Shown here: piece after piece, positions 22,341-34,310 of the stretch
Position numbering within the stretch: position 1 is the first letter of the stretch
How the letters are laid out: every line of letters begins with the position of its first letter
Origin: Adiantum capillus-veneris
Lineage: Eukaryota; Streptophyta; Polypodiopsida; Polypodiales; Pteridaceae
Direction: 5' to 3'
DNA length: 64,000 bases
NCBI GenBank assembly: GCA_014529385.2
Contig: CM043958.1
Coordinates: 151,820,793 to 151,884,792, forward strand
Made by a program: the position numbers and the translations under genes
The notes under the pieces: model-generated
What the model was told of the DNA's origin: nothing
Databases searched by the model: none
What the model saw: only the letters and a program-made list of their open reading frames with translations

Positions 22341-23725
22341 TGTAATGAAATTGGCCTATTTAATTTGAAAGTAGCGGAAATTAATGAGAGTACTTATGAG
22401 AAATGACTTTGTGAGCATAGCGGGTGAACATAATTGAAGATAGCAACATAATCATAGCAATTAGTTAACTTGGCATGAACAATACTTTTGCAAGAGAGAG
22501 AATTTAGAAAACATGACAACAGTTGAGAACCGGATTTATGTGGAGCCGGTCCCCCCTCCAATAGGCATTTGTATTATGATTTCTCCCATTAAGAGAGACT
22601 TGTTACAATACAATCTTTGTGTTCCTTGTGACCTAGGTGATGCAATGAAGATGGAAAGCTTCATGCATCACAAACATAACATAAACTTGAAGAAAGCTTT
22701 AACTATCCCAAGCCTCGGTCCCAAGACCTCAAACACCTTCGAAGGTGGAGAGAGCTAGTAGGGAATGAGGGTAGGGAAGAGGAAGAAGAAACATTTCGTA
22801 GGAGAAAGAATTAGTTCCTTACTTATCATAACTCTTGTTGCTAGCATACATAATAGCATAGTAATGAAGAAGAAGGAGATGGCAAGCTTAAGCATTGAAG
22901 CATGGCTCTTGGTTTGATTTGCACTCCATATCCAAGAGTGTTGGTGTAGGCTCTCAACCTCTACTTGCTTGGAGAGGAGAGGGAGCTCTTGCACTTTGCA
23001 TAGCACACAATGAGAGTGTTTGTGAGTGTGTGTGGGTGAGTATACCCCCTAAGCAACCCCCTAGCTTGCTTGGGTCGACCCCCCCTTGTAGCTTATGCTT
23101 GAAGCTCAGTGGACCCCTCCAGGCCTAGCCAATCACAAGCAGGAGGCATTACAAGCAGCAAGGGTAGCCTTGAGACAAGTGTCCCCCTTTCCCCTTTGAG
23201 AGAGAGGGCTAGATAAATGCTAAATCAATTAATTAAATCTCCTAAATTATTATTGGACCCCTTGGGTGGCCAACCAATAGGCTTCAGGCACACCATGAGG
23301 GCAACATGAGGAGGAACTTGACAAGTGTCCCTTTTGCTTTCTTTGTACCATGCATGCCTTGTGTGAGTGTGTGGGTGTTCTCTCTCATCCCCCCTCATGT
23401 AGGGCTCGCCCCCTCCTTGTAGGGATTGAATCTTTGACTTTTTGACACCTCAAGCCCCTCATGCATAGGCCCAGTTCCCACCACAAGCTTGGCTCATAAG
23501 CACTTTAAGCTTGGGTTGGGTTCTCACCTCGAGTGCAACCCTAGCATCTCAAGCATGTCAAGCATCTCAATAATTAAGCACCTCAAGCATCTCAAGCACT
23601 TCAATCATCAAGCACCTTAGTCATCAAGCATGACAAGTAGGACAAGCACCTCGAGCTGGGTCGAGTTCCCGCGCCTCAAGCTCAGCCTTAGCTTACCTAA
23701 GGTCAAAGGCCTTTTACACACATTA
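22341..23725 (-). repeat. copy 2 3' LTR, left segment
   Basis: It begins TGTAATGAAATTGGCC in plus reading and runs to TTA at 23723-23725, where the CACTA transposon is inserted. It contains the antisense small ORF (22513-22758) and the CAAGCACCT-type minisatellite (about 23520-23690). Confidence 0.9.
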
Positions 23726-23870
23726 CACTACAAGAGGCTCTTCACATTAGCGACGCTCACACAGCGACGCTCAAAAAAAAAAATTCCCGGCGTCGCTATG
23801 AGCGTCGCAAATTTCTTTGTAAATTTGCGACGCTTATAGCGACGCTCATAGCGACGCCAGCTGGGGTAAA
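23726..23870. repeat. CACTA left terminal and subterminal repeats
   Basis: After the 12-bp terminal inverted repeat come direct and inverted copies of AGCGACGCT or AGCGTCGC, including a hairpin around 23810-23840 (GCGTCGCAAATTT...AAATTTGCGACGC). Subterminal repeats of this kind bind the accessory transposon protein in En/Spm elements. Confidence 0.85.
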
Positions 23871-23956
23871 AAAAATAACCGAGCGCGCCCAAAAACTCAG
23901 ATCTCAGATCTGAGTTTTTCGGCGCCCTCAAGCAAAGAGCAGGTAACGCTCTCCCT

Positions 23957-24135
23957 CACTCTCTCTCTCTCTCTCTCTCTCTCTTTTTCTTTTACACACA
24001 CACACACACACACACGAGGAGAGGAAGGAGAGCCAGGTATGCTCCTTCCCTCTCCTCATTCTCATGTTCCCTTCCCCTCTTTCTCTCTCCCTCTCTCTCT
24101 CTCTCTCACACACACATACACACACACATAGTGTT

Positions 24136-24182
<47 letters not shown>
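23957..24182. repeat. CT, CA and GA microsatellite cluster in the CACTA leader
   Basis: Blocks (CT)n(CA)n at 23957-24015 and 24083-24129 are followed by (GA)n at 24139-24182. They create long spurious Ser/Leu and Arg/Glu frames that are not genes. Confidence 0.9.
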
Positions 24183-24183
<1 letters not shown>

Positions 24184-24202
24184 TGCAAAAACGCACACAC
24201 AT

Positions 24203-24417
24203 ACATAAACAAAGAATGCACACACACATTGAGAGAGAAAAAGAGAGAGAGAACATGCATAAACAAAAAACGCACGCATTGAAAGAGGAAAAGAGAGAGA
24301 GAACATGCATAAACAAAAAACGCACACATTGAGAGAGGAAAAGAGAAAGAAAACATGCATACGATCCAAAAAAACGCACACACATTGAAAGAGAAAGAAA
24401 GAGAAACTAAGGGAGCG
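24203..24417 (+). repeat. minisatellite of about 50 bp, four copies
   Basis: Four head-to-tail units share the pattern ATGCATAAACAAAAAACGCA followed by CACATTGAGAGAGGAAAAGAG. The first and last units are the most diverged. It lies between the terminal region and the transposase gene of the CACTA element. Confidence 0.82.
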
Positions 24418-24659
24418 TCGTAGGAAACTAATTAAAATTAAAAGACCTAAAGATCTAGCCGACGAGGAGTTGAACTGAAGACCTATTATTCAAGAGAGAA
24501 ATGGCATAATCAATCTATCATACTTGGCATGGGTGATAGAAAGGTTATACCATTTATCTCTTTTTATTGGCACACACATCCACACACGCGCACACACACA
24601 GGAAGAAGAGAGTTATAACGTCGTAGGAAACTATCTTAAAAGACGTTAAAGATTAGGTT

Positions 24660-25050
24660 ATATGTAGACTTACATTAAATTAGATTTAGGTTTATTTTTA
24701 ACTAGATTTACGTTTATTTAAGCTAGATTTAGATTTACGTTATATTAGATTAGATGCGGGTCTCCATAGACTGCGATGCCTGCATGAAGCGGGTGAAGAA
24801 AGCCCTCAATGGAATATAGGGTATTGCTGCCTTCACTCATGGTGGGCTCCGTCGATCCAAAAGTACTGGTGAAATGTCTTCAGAAGATAGGGAAGAAGGT
24901 GGATCTTCAGGGCGGCAAGAGTCACTACATCCCCGACACAATGACCATCTAGACAACCTCTACTCATTAGACTTACGTTAAATTAGATTTAGCTTTATTT
25001 TTAGTTAGATTTACGTTTATTTAGATTTACGCTTATTTACGTTAGATCGA
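24660..25050 (+). repeat. TTAGATTTA-rich tandem repeats around the captured fragment
   Basis: Degenerate units such as AGATTTACGTTTATTT and ACTTACATTAAATTAGATTT occur at 24660-24753 and again at 24965-25050. The HMA gene fragment lies precisely between the two blocks. Confidence 0.7.
24754..24952 (+). pseudogene. captured heavy-metal-associated (HMA) domain fragment
   Basis: From an ATG at 24754 the frame reads MRVSIDCDACMKRVKKALNG and then a stop (24817-24819). One frame over, from 24842, it reads VGSVDPKVLVKCLQKIGKKV and then DLQGGKSHYIPDTM up to a TAG at 24950. Together these are the first strand with the metal-binding CxxC (DCDAC) plus first helix, and the last strand plus second helix, of an HMA domain as in plant metallochaperone-like HIPP proteins. 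The middle strands are largely missing: 25 nt separate the stop-containing frame from the second block. No transposon function is known for HMA domains, so this is read as a transduplicated host gene piece. Confidence 0.8.
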
Positions 25051-25336
25051 GTCCACGCAAGAATTACTTACGGTTTAGGGTTTAGAGTTAGACGAACAGT
25101 GAAAAGATCTACTGTGAAAAGATGTTAAGATGAAGTGAAGTGCTACAGCTAGAGAAGAGGCAAAGGGATTTTGTCCACTACATGCAGTATCATGTAGACG
25201 TGGGTGTCTAGATTTCTTGTACCCACAAATATAGGTATTGACCAATAAAGACGAGATTATAACCTGGTGGTTCTGATCTCCGTGCACCTCTAGACCGAGG
25301 TGTGCGGGGATTGGACATGACTAGAGAATGTGAGGT

Positions 25337-25369
<33 letters not shown>

Positions 25370-25434
25370 TAAGACGAAGAATGCCAATAGAATATTAAAT
25401 TTGTTGTCCAGGTTATAAGTTTTTTATCCTCATT

Positions 25435-28400
25435 ATGAGTAGCGACGAGGATGTGGGACCGTCCAACCGAAACACCTATCTCTCAACGAGGGTCTTATGT
25501 CCTTGTAATCAATGCAAGCATGCTGTGCGACGGACAAGACGTGTTTCTTTGCAGCACGTTCGCGAATTTGGCGAGTTCGATCCATCTATTATAGATCGAG
25601 TTGTTGCCAATTATAACTCGTCGGACTCTGACGCTGGCCAACAAGCAGCAATCTTGCAACCCAATAGACGTATTCGCAGGCGCTTTGGTCAAGCAGCATA
25701 TGTGAGGCCACAAGATGTAGCCTCTGACAGCTCGGGGGATGATCATGCAGAGCACATTCCCAACGAGGCAATGTTTGAGCCCGAGATTGATGAAATGATC
25801 GAGACGATCATGGATTCAGAAAGGCTTATCTATGATGATATGAAAAGTGAAGCCGATACATCATTGTATAATGGAGCACGTATGTCTAGATTGAAAGCAC
25901 TCCTGGTTCTTCTCAACATGCAGGCAAAGTTTGGATGGAGTGACACTAGCGTCACAGCGCTTTTCAGGTGATCTATTACAATTAGTTTACTTTAATAGAA
26001 CTCTAAATGTATAATGATCTGATAGATTTTTACACGACTGTATCATATTTTTATGTTGTGTAGATTGCTGAAAGAGCACATTCTACCAGCTGACAATGTG
26101 ATGCCAGATTCCCGAGATGAAGCAAGAAAGATTTTGCGAAACTTGGGGATGGATTACAATTCTATCCACGCTTGTCCTAATGACTGCATTCTTTTCAGAG
26201 GGGAATACACAGACATGGAGAAGTGTCCGAAATGTGATTCCGAAAGATATCGAGTAGATCTCCACGGGACAAAAATTCCACAAAAGGTTTTGCGACATTT
26301 TCCTTTGCTTCCTCGCATCAAGCATTTCTTCGAATGTAAGTCCATGGCCGCCCTAGCATCATGGCATGAGGAGAATAAATCTTCGGATGGTGTGCTACGA
26401 ATTCCTGCAGATTGCGCAGCCTGGAAACATATAGATGGAACATGGTCGGATTTTGCCAGGGAAGCTCGAAATTTGCGCTTAGGCCTGGCTATGGATGGCG
26501 TAAATCCATTTGGTCAAAGATCAACATCTTACAGTGTATGGCCCGTTGTCATCGTCAACTACAACATTCCCCCGTGGTTGACTACGAAGAAGGGGCACCT
26601 ATGGCTAAGCTTGATTGTGCCAGGGCGATATAAAGTGGGGAATATGGATGTGTATCTTCGTCCACTATTGGAAGAGCTACAACAATTGTGGATTGGCATA
26701 GAGGTGGTGGATATGAGCCGACACACAGGACGACGGAATGCTTTGATCAGAGGTATTCTAATGTGGACCATGCATGACTATCCCGGGCTAACAGAATGCT
26801 CAGGTGATCTATTGACACTCCTCTCTCAGACACTGTAAATCTTGTTTTTCCCCATAGTTGATCTATTATCATGTCTATACATGCAGGGCTTCAAACAAGC
26901 GGATACAGAGCATGTGTCACATGTGGACCTAGACTGAATGCACGTAGGGCACCCTCACTGAAGAAGCAAATCTACGAAGGTCATCAAGCGTATCTTCCGG
27001 AGAATCATGTGTTACGCGACGGCTTTTTGGGAAGAGAGCCACCAAGGATGTCTGCACAAGCATGGTTAGAGCAGAAGGAGATGTGCGATGACGGATTGCC
27101 TCCAGGGATGAAGAGACTATCTCTATGGTACGAGTTACCATACTGGCCCCGACTCGTGATCAATCACTTGCTCGATCCAATGCACATATTCAAGAATGTG
27201 GGTAATCTACTATGGGACCATTTGACCGGCAAGAAAGATACTTTGGGAGCCAGAGTTGACCTTAGAAATGTGGATCGTATGGAGCAATATTGGCCGCAAA
27301 CAGCGTCTGATGGATGGATAAAACTTCCTAAAGCACCATGGATTTTCACAGGAGCCCAAGAACGCAAAGTAAAAGAGGCCATTCGATCTTTGCGGACCCC
27401 CACTGGCGTAATGCACTCGCTCCGAACGTGTTTTACTAAAGAAGGAAAGCTTACCGGTTTGAAGTCACACGATTGGCATAAAATGTGTCAGGTACGTTCA
27501 TAGTGGACTTTAATATCATTGCATAAAATGTGGACTTTAATATCATTGCTGCACATACTTTACAGTTTATTTTATCGGTTGCCATTGAGGGATGTTTGTC
27601 TCTCGACATCCGTAACACAATCTACAAACTTGCAAAGCTGGTGCAATGGATCTCACAAAAGGAGATCGACGTAGACTCCATACCATTCGCCAAACTAAAT
27701 GCTGCGGAGCTTGTGTGCATGTTTGAGAAACATTTTCCTACTACAATACTAACCATTCAGGTGCATCTTCTTATTCACATAGTTGATGAGGTGGAAATAG
27801 CTGGCACAGTTCATTCCAGATGGATGTTCTTCTTAGAGCGTTTCATGAAAACGCTTAAGGGATATGTGCGTCAAAAGGCACGTCCGGAGGGTAGCATGGC
27901 AGAAGGTTGGTTGGTATCAGAGTCCCTAGTGTACATTGGAGAGTGGCTAGACGGATTTGATAAATCCCGGGACACGCTATGGCGAACCATAGATGATGAG
28001 CGCATATCTGGGATTGTCATGTGCAATCTCGGTGTTGAGAAGAAGATGACGGAAGATCTAGAGGCTAAAATCAACCGATTTTGCATGCTTCACAATCCAG
28101 TGATGCAAAAGTGGATTTCACAATATGAGGATGCAAAGCAAGAGCGACAAAGGGCACGAATCGAGTGGAGACGGGGAAGACGACCACCGATGCACTATCC
28201 AGCGGTTCTGGAGAGCCTACCAACCTTCATGAGCTTAAGATGGTTGCACAACCAATTGAAAAGCACACAACAATGCGGTGACGAAGTGACTGAAGAAGAG
28301 TGGGAGTACTCTCGGGGTTGCGCGACCAAGGTAAGTTTGCAATGTACGACTAGCAAGTGACTTTATTTATAAACGTTTGAACGGCCACTCATAATCTTTG

Positions 28401-29156
28401 TTCGTTGTAGTATAAGTCATACACAGCAGCATGGTGTAAAGGTCGACATTTTAGGGTGGAACGAATCGACAAAAAGCGTTTTACTCAAGATTGTGGAATC
28501 ATGGCAAAATTTGAACAGTCTAGTCGACGACGTTCCTCTGATGCAGATCCCGTGGTGGCGGAACTCACTTACTTCGGCATGCTGCAAGAGATTTTGAGGA
28601 TCGATTACAGAGGATTTTTTGTCGACTTGTTTGACGTGCAATGGTTCAAGATAATCATGGAGGGTCGAAACGCTACTGTGCGTAGAGGAGAGTCTGGTTT
28701 TCTTGAGGTGGATTCTACTAAGAAATGGACTGACCTAAGAGACACTTTCGTACTACCCGAGCATTGTGAACAAGTAAGTATATAAATAGTTAACATCCCC
28801 CTTTTACAAGTTATGTGGCTCTCATGTAAGTTATGTGGCTCTGGCAGGTAGTATTTCATCCTACAAAGTCTACATCAAACTGGTGGTACGTCATAGAGGT
28901 AGCCCCTCGTAGTGCAAGGACGTATGAAGGCTACCATGTGCCAATCACAACGATATCAATGGAGGAGATCAGAGAAGATGCTCAATCAGAAGCCGCTGCG
29001 GTGGTGCCAGACGAGCATCAAGATGCTACTACTCTATATGGGGTGCATGCAGAGGAGCTACAAAATGAAACAGAGGATATGTGTTTAAACGGAGAGCTCT
29101 ATATAGATATAGGAAGTTATGCTGAGTTATGCGAGGATGAGAGAGAGATCTCTTAA
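25435..29156 (+). CDS. CACTA transposase, TNP2 type, 6 exons, 1104 aa
   Basis: Exons 25435-25967, 26064-26803, 26887-27491, 27566-28330, 28411-28773 and 28848-29156 join in frame with GT-AG introns. Residues 1-178 hold a CPCNQC metal-binding-like motif typical of the transposase-associated region. Residues about 178-626 form the Transposase_21 (TNP2) core, with LRLGLAMDGVNPFGQ around residue 320 and NMDVYLRPLLEELQQLW, which hold candidate catalytic Asp residues, then YELPYWPRLVINHLLDPMH. Residues about 627-880 match DUF4218 (VHLLIHIVDEVEIAGTVHSR, YVRQKARPEGSMAEGW). Residues about 900-1030 match DUF4216. It excises and inserts the element by binding its ends in the nucleus. No internal stop is present. 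A non-coding first exon upstream is possible. Confidence 0.92.
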
Positions 29157-29428
29157 AGCCACAAATATTGTATTTGAACAATTTTGCTCCGTGCTGTAAA
29201 AGCTCTAGCTCTCTAAGTAGCTTCCATGGTGTGTAACGCTCTTTTCTACTCGCGCTCACATCTTTTGATTGAAAATTCTGAGTTTTCGACTTGCCTCTTC
29301 TATCACTCGATTCATTGCGTCATTGTATTTATATGCGTCATTACGTCATTGTATTTAATGGTCTTTGCGTCATTGTCTACTCTATTCATTCAATAAGGAG
29401 TTTAAATATTCGTGTGTTTAATGCAGGT

Positions 29429-30742
29429 ATGGATGATGAGGAGTTTCTTTCTTCTTTGTCACCGCAGCAGAGACAGTGGTACGTGGAGCGTCATCGCTCT
29501 GGCGCATCATCGCGCGTTCCTACACCATCCGCATCTCCCTCTCTTTCGGAGCATTCGGCGCGCTCCGAAGCTTCGGCGTCGACGAGACGAGCGTCACACT
29601 CGTCTAGACACCGGCGCTCTAGTGGTGGCGGTGGCGGTTGTTGTGGGGATTCCGCCACCGATGCCTCCACACCGCCTCGTGTTCGACGAGGCTCTTTACC
29701 CTCCCCTTCTTTGCCCGCCCCCACACCAGCCACAGCATCGCCGTCTACGCCAGGTTTTGCACGGCTGACTGTTCCTAGAAGCTACACACCTCTACCTACT
29801 CCGCCAGGAGCCACCCCACTCGACACTCCTCGCTTCGGTGCCCAGACGCCGATGGAGACACCTGACGTCCGTACCCCCATCGACACGCCGCTAGAGACCC
29901 CTGCCGGGACACCCAGGTTCACGCGTCACCGGCTAGAGGGCTTGCCTTACTCCGTCGACATCAGCGGCGGCATCATCATGGATGATGACGGCAAGAAGGT
30001 GATCTCGCGCATGCGTGGTCTTTGCTCTCAGCTGTTTAGACACTATATACTAAACAAATGGAGTGAAGTACCAAGTGATTTAAAAAACAGAGTCATCAGC
30101 ATACTTCATGATGAGTTTCCCGTTCCAACACGGGATCAGCGCTTCAATGAAGACCTGATGAAGATTCGAATGCGCGAATACTGCAAACACAAGCGTTCCG
30201 AAGTGCAAAAAGCAATCAAGAATGGGTGGAATAGGCCAGATTGGCTGGCCAAAGAAGATTGGAAGAATGCGAAGAAAGCAGCGCGCGAGAATCCCGACAA
30301 GTGGAAGCAACAAAAGGATGCAGCCAGAGCGCGAGTAGAGGCAGGGAGCTCGCACCACTTGGGGAGCGGTGGATGGGCATCATTTGAGGCCGATTTTGTA
30401 AGTCTTTTCACATTGCTCTTTATGCATGTTCGATAGTTTAGGGTTTATGAGTTTTTTAGTTCTAACATAATGAAATCTTTGTATGTTTTGACAGTGGTCG
30501 ATGACAGGACGTGATCCCACACCGTACGAGCGCGAGTACGCAGGCAGGAAGGGCTTAAACGCCCTGATGGACATTCTCAGTTCTCACGGCGGCATGGTTA
30601 GTATTAGGGTTTACTCTTTTTTATTTTTTGTATTGTTTTATAAATGTCGTTATATGTTTATATTTACTGAAAACTGTCTTATTGTCTTTTTTTGCAGAAT
30701 CCGACAGATACGCCGCTTGGACGCGATGAGACGTCTGATTAG
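29429..30742 (+). CDS. CACTA second protein, TNPA / Transposase_24-like, 3 exons, 371 aa
   Basis: Exons 29429-30397, 30495-30596 and 30698-30742 join in frame with GT-AG introns. The start MDDEEFLSSLSPQQRQWYVE lies just after a possible AG acceptor (TTTAATGCAG), so a 5' untranslated exon may exist. Residues 20-170 are disordered, rich in Ser, Pro and Thr with TPxxTP repeats. Residues about 185-320 are the folded part (FRHYILNKWSEVPSDLKNRV, REYCKHKRSEVQKAIKNGW, KAARENPDKW), resembling plant Transposase_24 proteins of En/Spm elements. The C-terminus has MTGRDPTPYEREYAGRKG. Such proteins bind subterminal repeats; here that would be the GCGTCGC arrays (inference). Confidence 0.82.
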
Positions 30743-31104
30743 ACGACGTCAGTTTAGCCGTAGCTAGATAGCATTAGTTTAGGGTTTCTCATAGCTTATG
30801 TATCATGAGACGGATTTTATACGTCTTTTTGAACCATGTATATTATTACATTTGTCACCGCAATTCCTTTTGCCAATCAATTCTTTATGCCTATGATGTT
30901 GTACAATTGTCATTATTACATTTGCCAATCAATTCAGTTTGTCTATGATGTGTACAATTGTCAATTTTGCAAACAATGCGTCTTGTGGGTGACTATTTTG
31001 GGTCTATTATTTACCTTTGCACTTTTTTTAAAAAGTGAATCAAGTACAATATGGTTGATGGGTGGCAGGGCATTCAATGTCCTGCCACCAAAAAAATATT
31101 CTCT

Positions 31105-31402
31105 TAGGCGTCGCTATAAGCGTCGCTATTTATGGCTCTGTAGCGTCGCTATATGCGTCGCTATACTCTTCTGTGAGAGCGTCGCTATCTGCGTCGCTAT
31201 AGGCGTCGCTATGAGCGTCGCTATATAGCGACGCTCATAGCGACGCCTATATCGACGCCTATATCGACGCCTATAGCGACGCAGATAGCGACGCTCTTGT
31301 AGCGACGCTTTTAGCGACGGTTATAGCGACGCTGGGGGGTATAAAAACCCAGTGTATTTCCGTCGCTAAGAGCGTCACAAGAGCACACAACCTCTTGTAG
31401 TG
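31105..31402. repeat. CACTA right subterminal palindromic array and terminal repeat
   Basis: At least fifteen GCGTCGC or GCGACGC motifs are packed into 31105-31330. The array is a near-perfect palindrome centred near 31223 (GAGCGTCGCTATATAGCGACGCTC), with arms of roughly 60 bp before two extra CCTATATCGACG units interrupt the right arm. It ends in the terminal repeat CCTCTTGTAGTG. Confidence 0.9.
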
Positions 31403-31642
31403 TTATTGGAGGTCTTCAATGAAGCTAACCCTAAGGTCTTATGCTTTATTTGTTAGCCTTGCTCTTTGATAGACCATCTCTCATTTGGGCCCCTTTACCA
31501 TTGGCCCCGTGTTGAGATAGATCTACAAGCACATGTCTATATCTTAACACTTGTTCCCGTTTATTCTCCCACATTAAGTGATCAATTTAATATGAGAAAA
31601 TCATTTGGGTTGGTTAGATATTAGATATTAGATTTTATGACA
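31403..31642 (-). repeat. copy 2 3' LTR, right segment
   Basis: After the duplicated TTA the LTR continues (TTGGAGGTCTTCAATGAAGC) and ends TATGACA at 31642, followed by the polypurine tract (minus strand) at 31643-31660. Confidence 0.9.
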
Positions 31643-31993
31643 TTACCTCTCTCTTGAAATCATAGTCGTCCTCGACTATGAGGTAGAAGCCTTAGTCATT
31701 AGTCAATTTTACTTAGCGGGTAGAGGATCCCTTTTTACCCTACGACATCTTTTCAAGATGGATGACTAATCCATTTGGTGCTTGGGAGACATAGCTGCCG
31801 CAAGCATGTCTACTCTTTAGTCCATTTCATTCTCCCAAAGTAAAGTGACAAATTCTACTTGGTGTTTCAAAGACGTCGTCATCACAAACATGATTCTAAG
31901 CATGCATACTAGTTAAATTTGTGCACAATTAAAAAGAGGACTAGTCTTATGAGACAAAAACATGAGTCATTTAAAAGAAATTTGTACATTTGC

Positions 31994-34310
31994 TTACTCT
32001 AATGTAGCATTGTAAGCATTGACAAGGTTCATACTATCTTCCTTGCATCCATCTAGCATCTTCAAAAGGATAATTTTTGAACTTAATAAGATACCGTCGG
32101 ATAATCTTACCATGTCATAGTACCTTGTCTTTATGCCGAAGGACAGCTTCAGATTGTAGCACCTCTTCTTGGTCTTCAACTTCGGGAGGGTCTTCAATAA
32201 TTGGTTCAGTTAGTGGCTCTCCTTTGTAGGGCTTAAGTAAGCTTACATGAAAGGCATTGTGTATGAGCCAATGGTTGGGCAACTTGAGTTGATAAGACAT
32301 CTTATTGATGGGCTTCAATATTTGGAAAGGACCATAGTATCTTTTTGCTAGTTTAGCATAATACTTTTGATGGCCCGTAGGATTTTGCCCGTCGTTTGCC
32401 TTAATCAAGCCTTAGGAAACTTGAGTAAGACCCAATCATTTTCTTTGAACATTAAGGCTCTTCTGTGCTTATCAGTAGCAGCTTTTTGCCTTTGTTGATA
32501 GATGGATATAGCCTCCTTAATCTTTTGAAAAGATTCTTGTAGGTCACAGCTATACTCATCGGTGGCGAAGATCTTCCCATGTACTTTGAGTAGCAAGGGA
32601 CTTTTAGATCTTCCCTCAATGATCTCAAAAGGTGCTTTTCCCGTAGAAGTATGTACAGTATTATTGTAGACATACTCTACAAGAGGTAAGTACTTTTCTT
32701 ATTGTGAGCGTTGATCTACTTCGGTAACATAAGTCTTGAGTAGATCGAGTATCGTAAGATTGGCTATCTCACTTTGGCCATCCGTTTGTGGGTGATAGGC
32801 CGAAGAGAAATTCAATCTTGTTCCTAGATTCTCAAAGAGACCTTTCCAAAAATTACTGGTCATTCTAGGATCTCTATCTGACACGATGAATGTGGGTAAT
32901 CCATGGTGCTTGAAAATCTGAGATATGAAAAGAGTTGCCATTTTATGTGCCTTAATAGTCTTTTTGACAAGAATAAAATGTGCTTGCTTGCTAAACCTGT
33001 CAACTATTGTCCATATTCCTGTATTCCCATGGATAGACTTGGGTAATCCAAAGATGAAATCCATGGATATACTCTCCCATGGTGAATTTGAGATAGGCAA
33101 TGACTGGAGTAATCCAGATTGCTTCCCTCTATCATACTTGGTCTTTTGGCATACTACACATTTTGAAACATACTCTTGTATGTCCACTTTCATGGTAGGC
33201 CAATAGAAGTACGTCTCTACTCCTCGGAGAGTAGGTTGAATACCTCTATGCCCCGCATATGGAGGAGCATGGGATTCATACATAACTTTCTCACGAAGGG
33301 AATGGGTAACACATAGCCTATTGCCGTGGAGAAGATAACCATCCTGCAAGGTGAATGGTTCCTCTTTCTTCCCCAAAGCAAGGGGTGACATTATGTCTCT
33401 AAAGTCAGGGTCAGTAGCATAGTCATCTATCATAGAGGATAGATCATTGTGAGTAGCTATAGACACCGCATTAACTTTGGGTCGTCGTGAAAGTGCATCG
33501 GCCACTTGATTGTGCTTACCAGCTATGTGAGCAATATGGAAATTAAATTGCGAAAGAAAATTTGCCCACCTCATTTGTTTGTTGGAAAGCTTGGTTTGCG
33601 TCATGAAATACTTGAGACTTTGGTGGTCGGTTCGTAGGATAAATAAATGGAGTCCCCAATAGGTAGTGCTTCCATGTGTCTAGGGCATGTAGAACAGCTA
33701 AAAGCTCTTTCTCATAAATGCCCAAGACTCGTTCATCAATATTGAGCATTCGGCTCTCATATGCTATGGCATGCCCTTCTTGAAGCAAAACTGCTCCAAG
33801 GCAATCACCACAAGCATCACATTGGATCTCAAATGGCTTTGAGAGATCCGGAAGCACGAGGGCTGGTTGGGAAGTAAGCTTCTCTTTGAGCTTTTCAAAA
33901 GCATTTTGCTCCTTAGCAGTCCATACAAACTTAACGTTCTTCTTAGTTAAGTCGTGTAGTGGTCCTGCTACTTGAGAGAACTTTGCTATGAAGCGTCTGT
34001 AGTATGCGCACATACCAACAAATTTTCTTAGCTCATGTAGATTTCTTGGGTTAGTCCATGCTTTTATTACCTCTAACGTTGATGGATCCATTCGGATACC
34101 ATCTTTAGAGATAATATGACCTAGGTATTGAATCTCTTGAAGGAAAAATTCGCTTTTCTTTTGGTTGAGAAAAAGCTTGTTCTCCCTCAATGCTTGAAAA
34201 ATCACTTGGAGATGTTGCTTATGTTCCTCCAAAGACTTGGAGTAGATGATGATATCGTCAAAGAACACTCCAGTGAATTTACGGTATGGTCTAAAAATTT
34301 TCTCCATCAA
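31994..34310 (-). pseudogene. copy 2 pol, RT C-terminal part through integrase and chromodomain-like tail
   Basis: Four frames (34310-33543, 33604-32699, 32596-32405, 32408-31994) cover the same domains as copy 1: MEKIFRPYRKFTGVFFDDII, RNase H, the HHCC zinc-binding region, integrase core with IVSDRDPRMTSNFW intact across the site deleted in copy 1, and the [14 protein letters not shown] end. Small indels near 33640 (a 4-nt duplication AAAT), 32700 and 32400 break the frame. The end of the chromodomain-like tail has lost residues compared with copy 1. Confidence 0.88.

Larger units (their letters stand above)
23726..31402 (+). mobile_element. complete CACTA (En/Spm-type) DNA transposon, 7.7 kb
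   Basis: The ends are CACTACAAGAGG at 23726 and its exact inverse CCTCTTGTAGTG at 31402, flanked by a 3-bp duplication TTA (23723-23725 and 31403-31405). The sequence to the right continues the interrupted LTR. Subterminal arrays of GCGTCGC-type motifs occupy both ends. Two intron-containing genes lie between: a TNP2-like transposase at 25435-29156 and a second protein at 29429-30742. Both are open with consistent splice sites, so the element may be autonomous. It also carries a captured host gene piece at 24754-24952. Confidence 0.95.

Noticed and set aside
23928-24385. Long Ser/Leu/Phe/Cys-rich and Arg/Glu-rich open frames
   Set aside because: They are translations of CT, GA and CA microsatellites, with several frames open at once.
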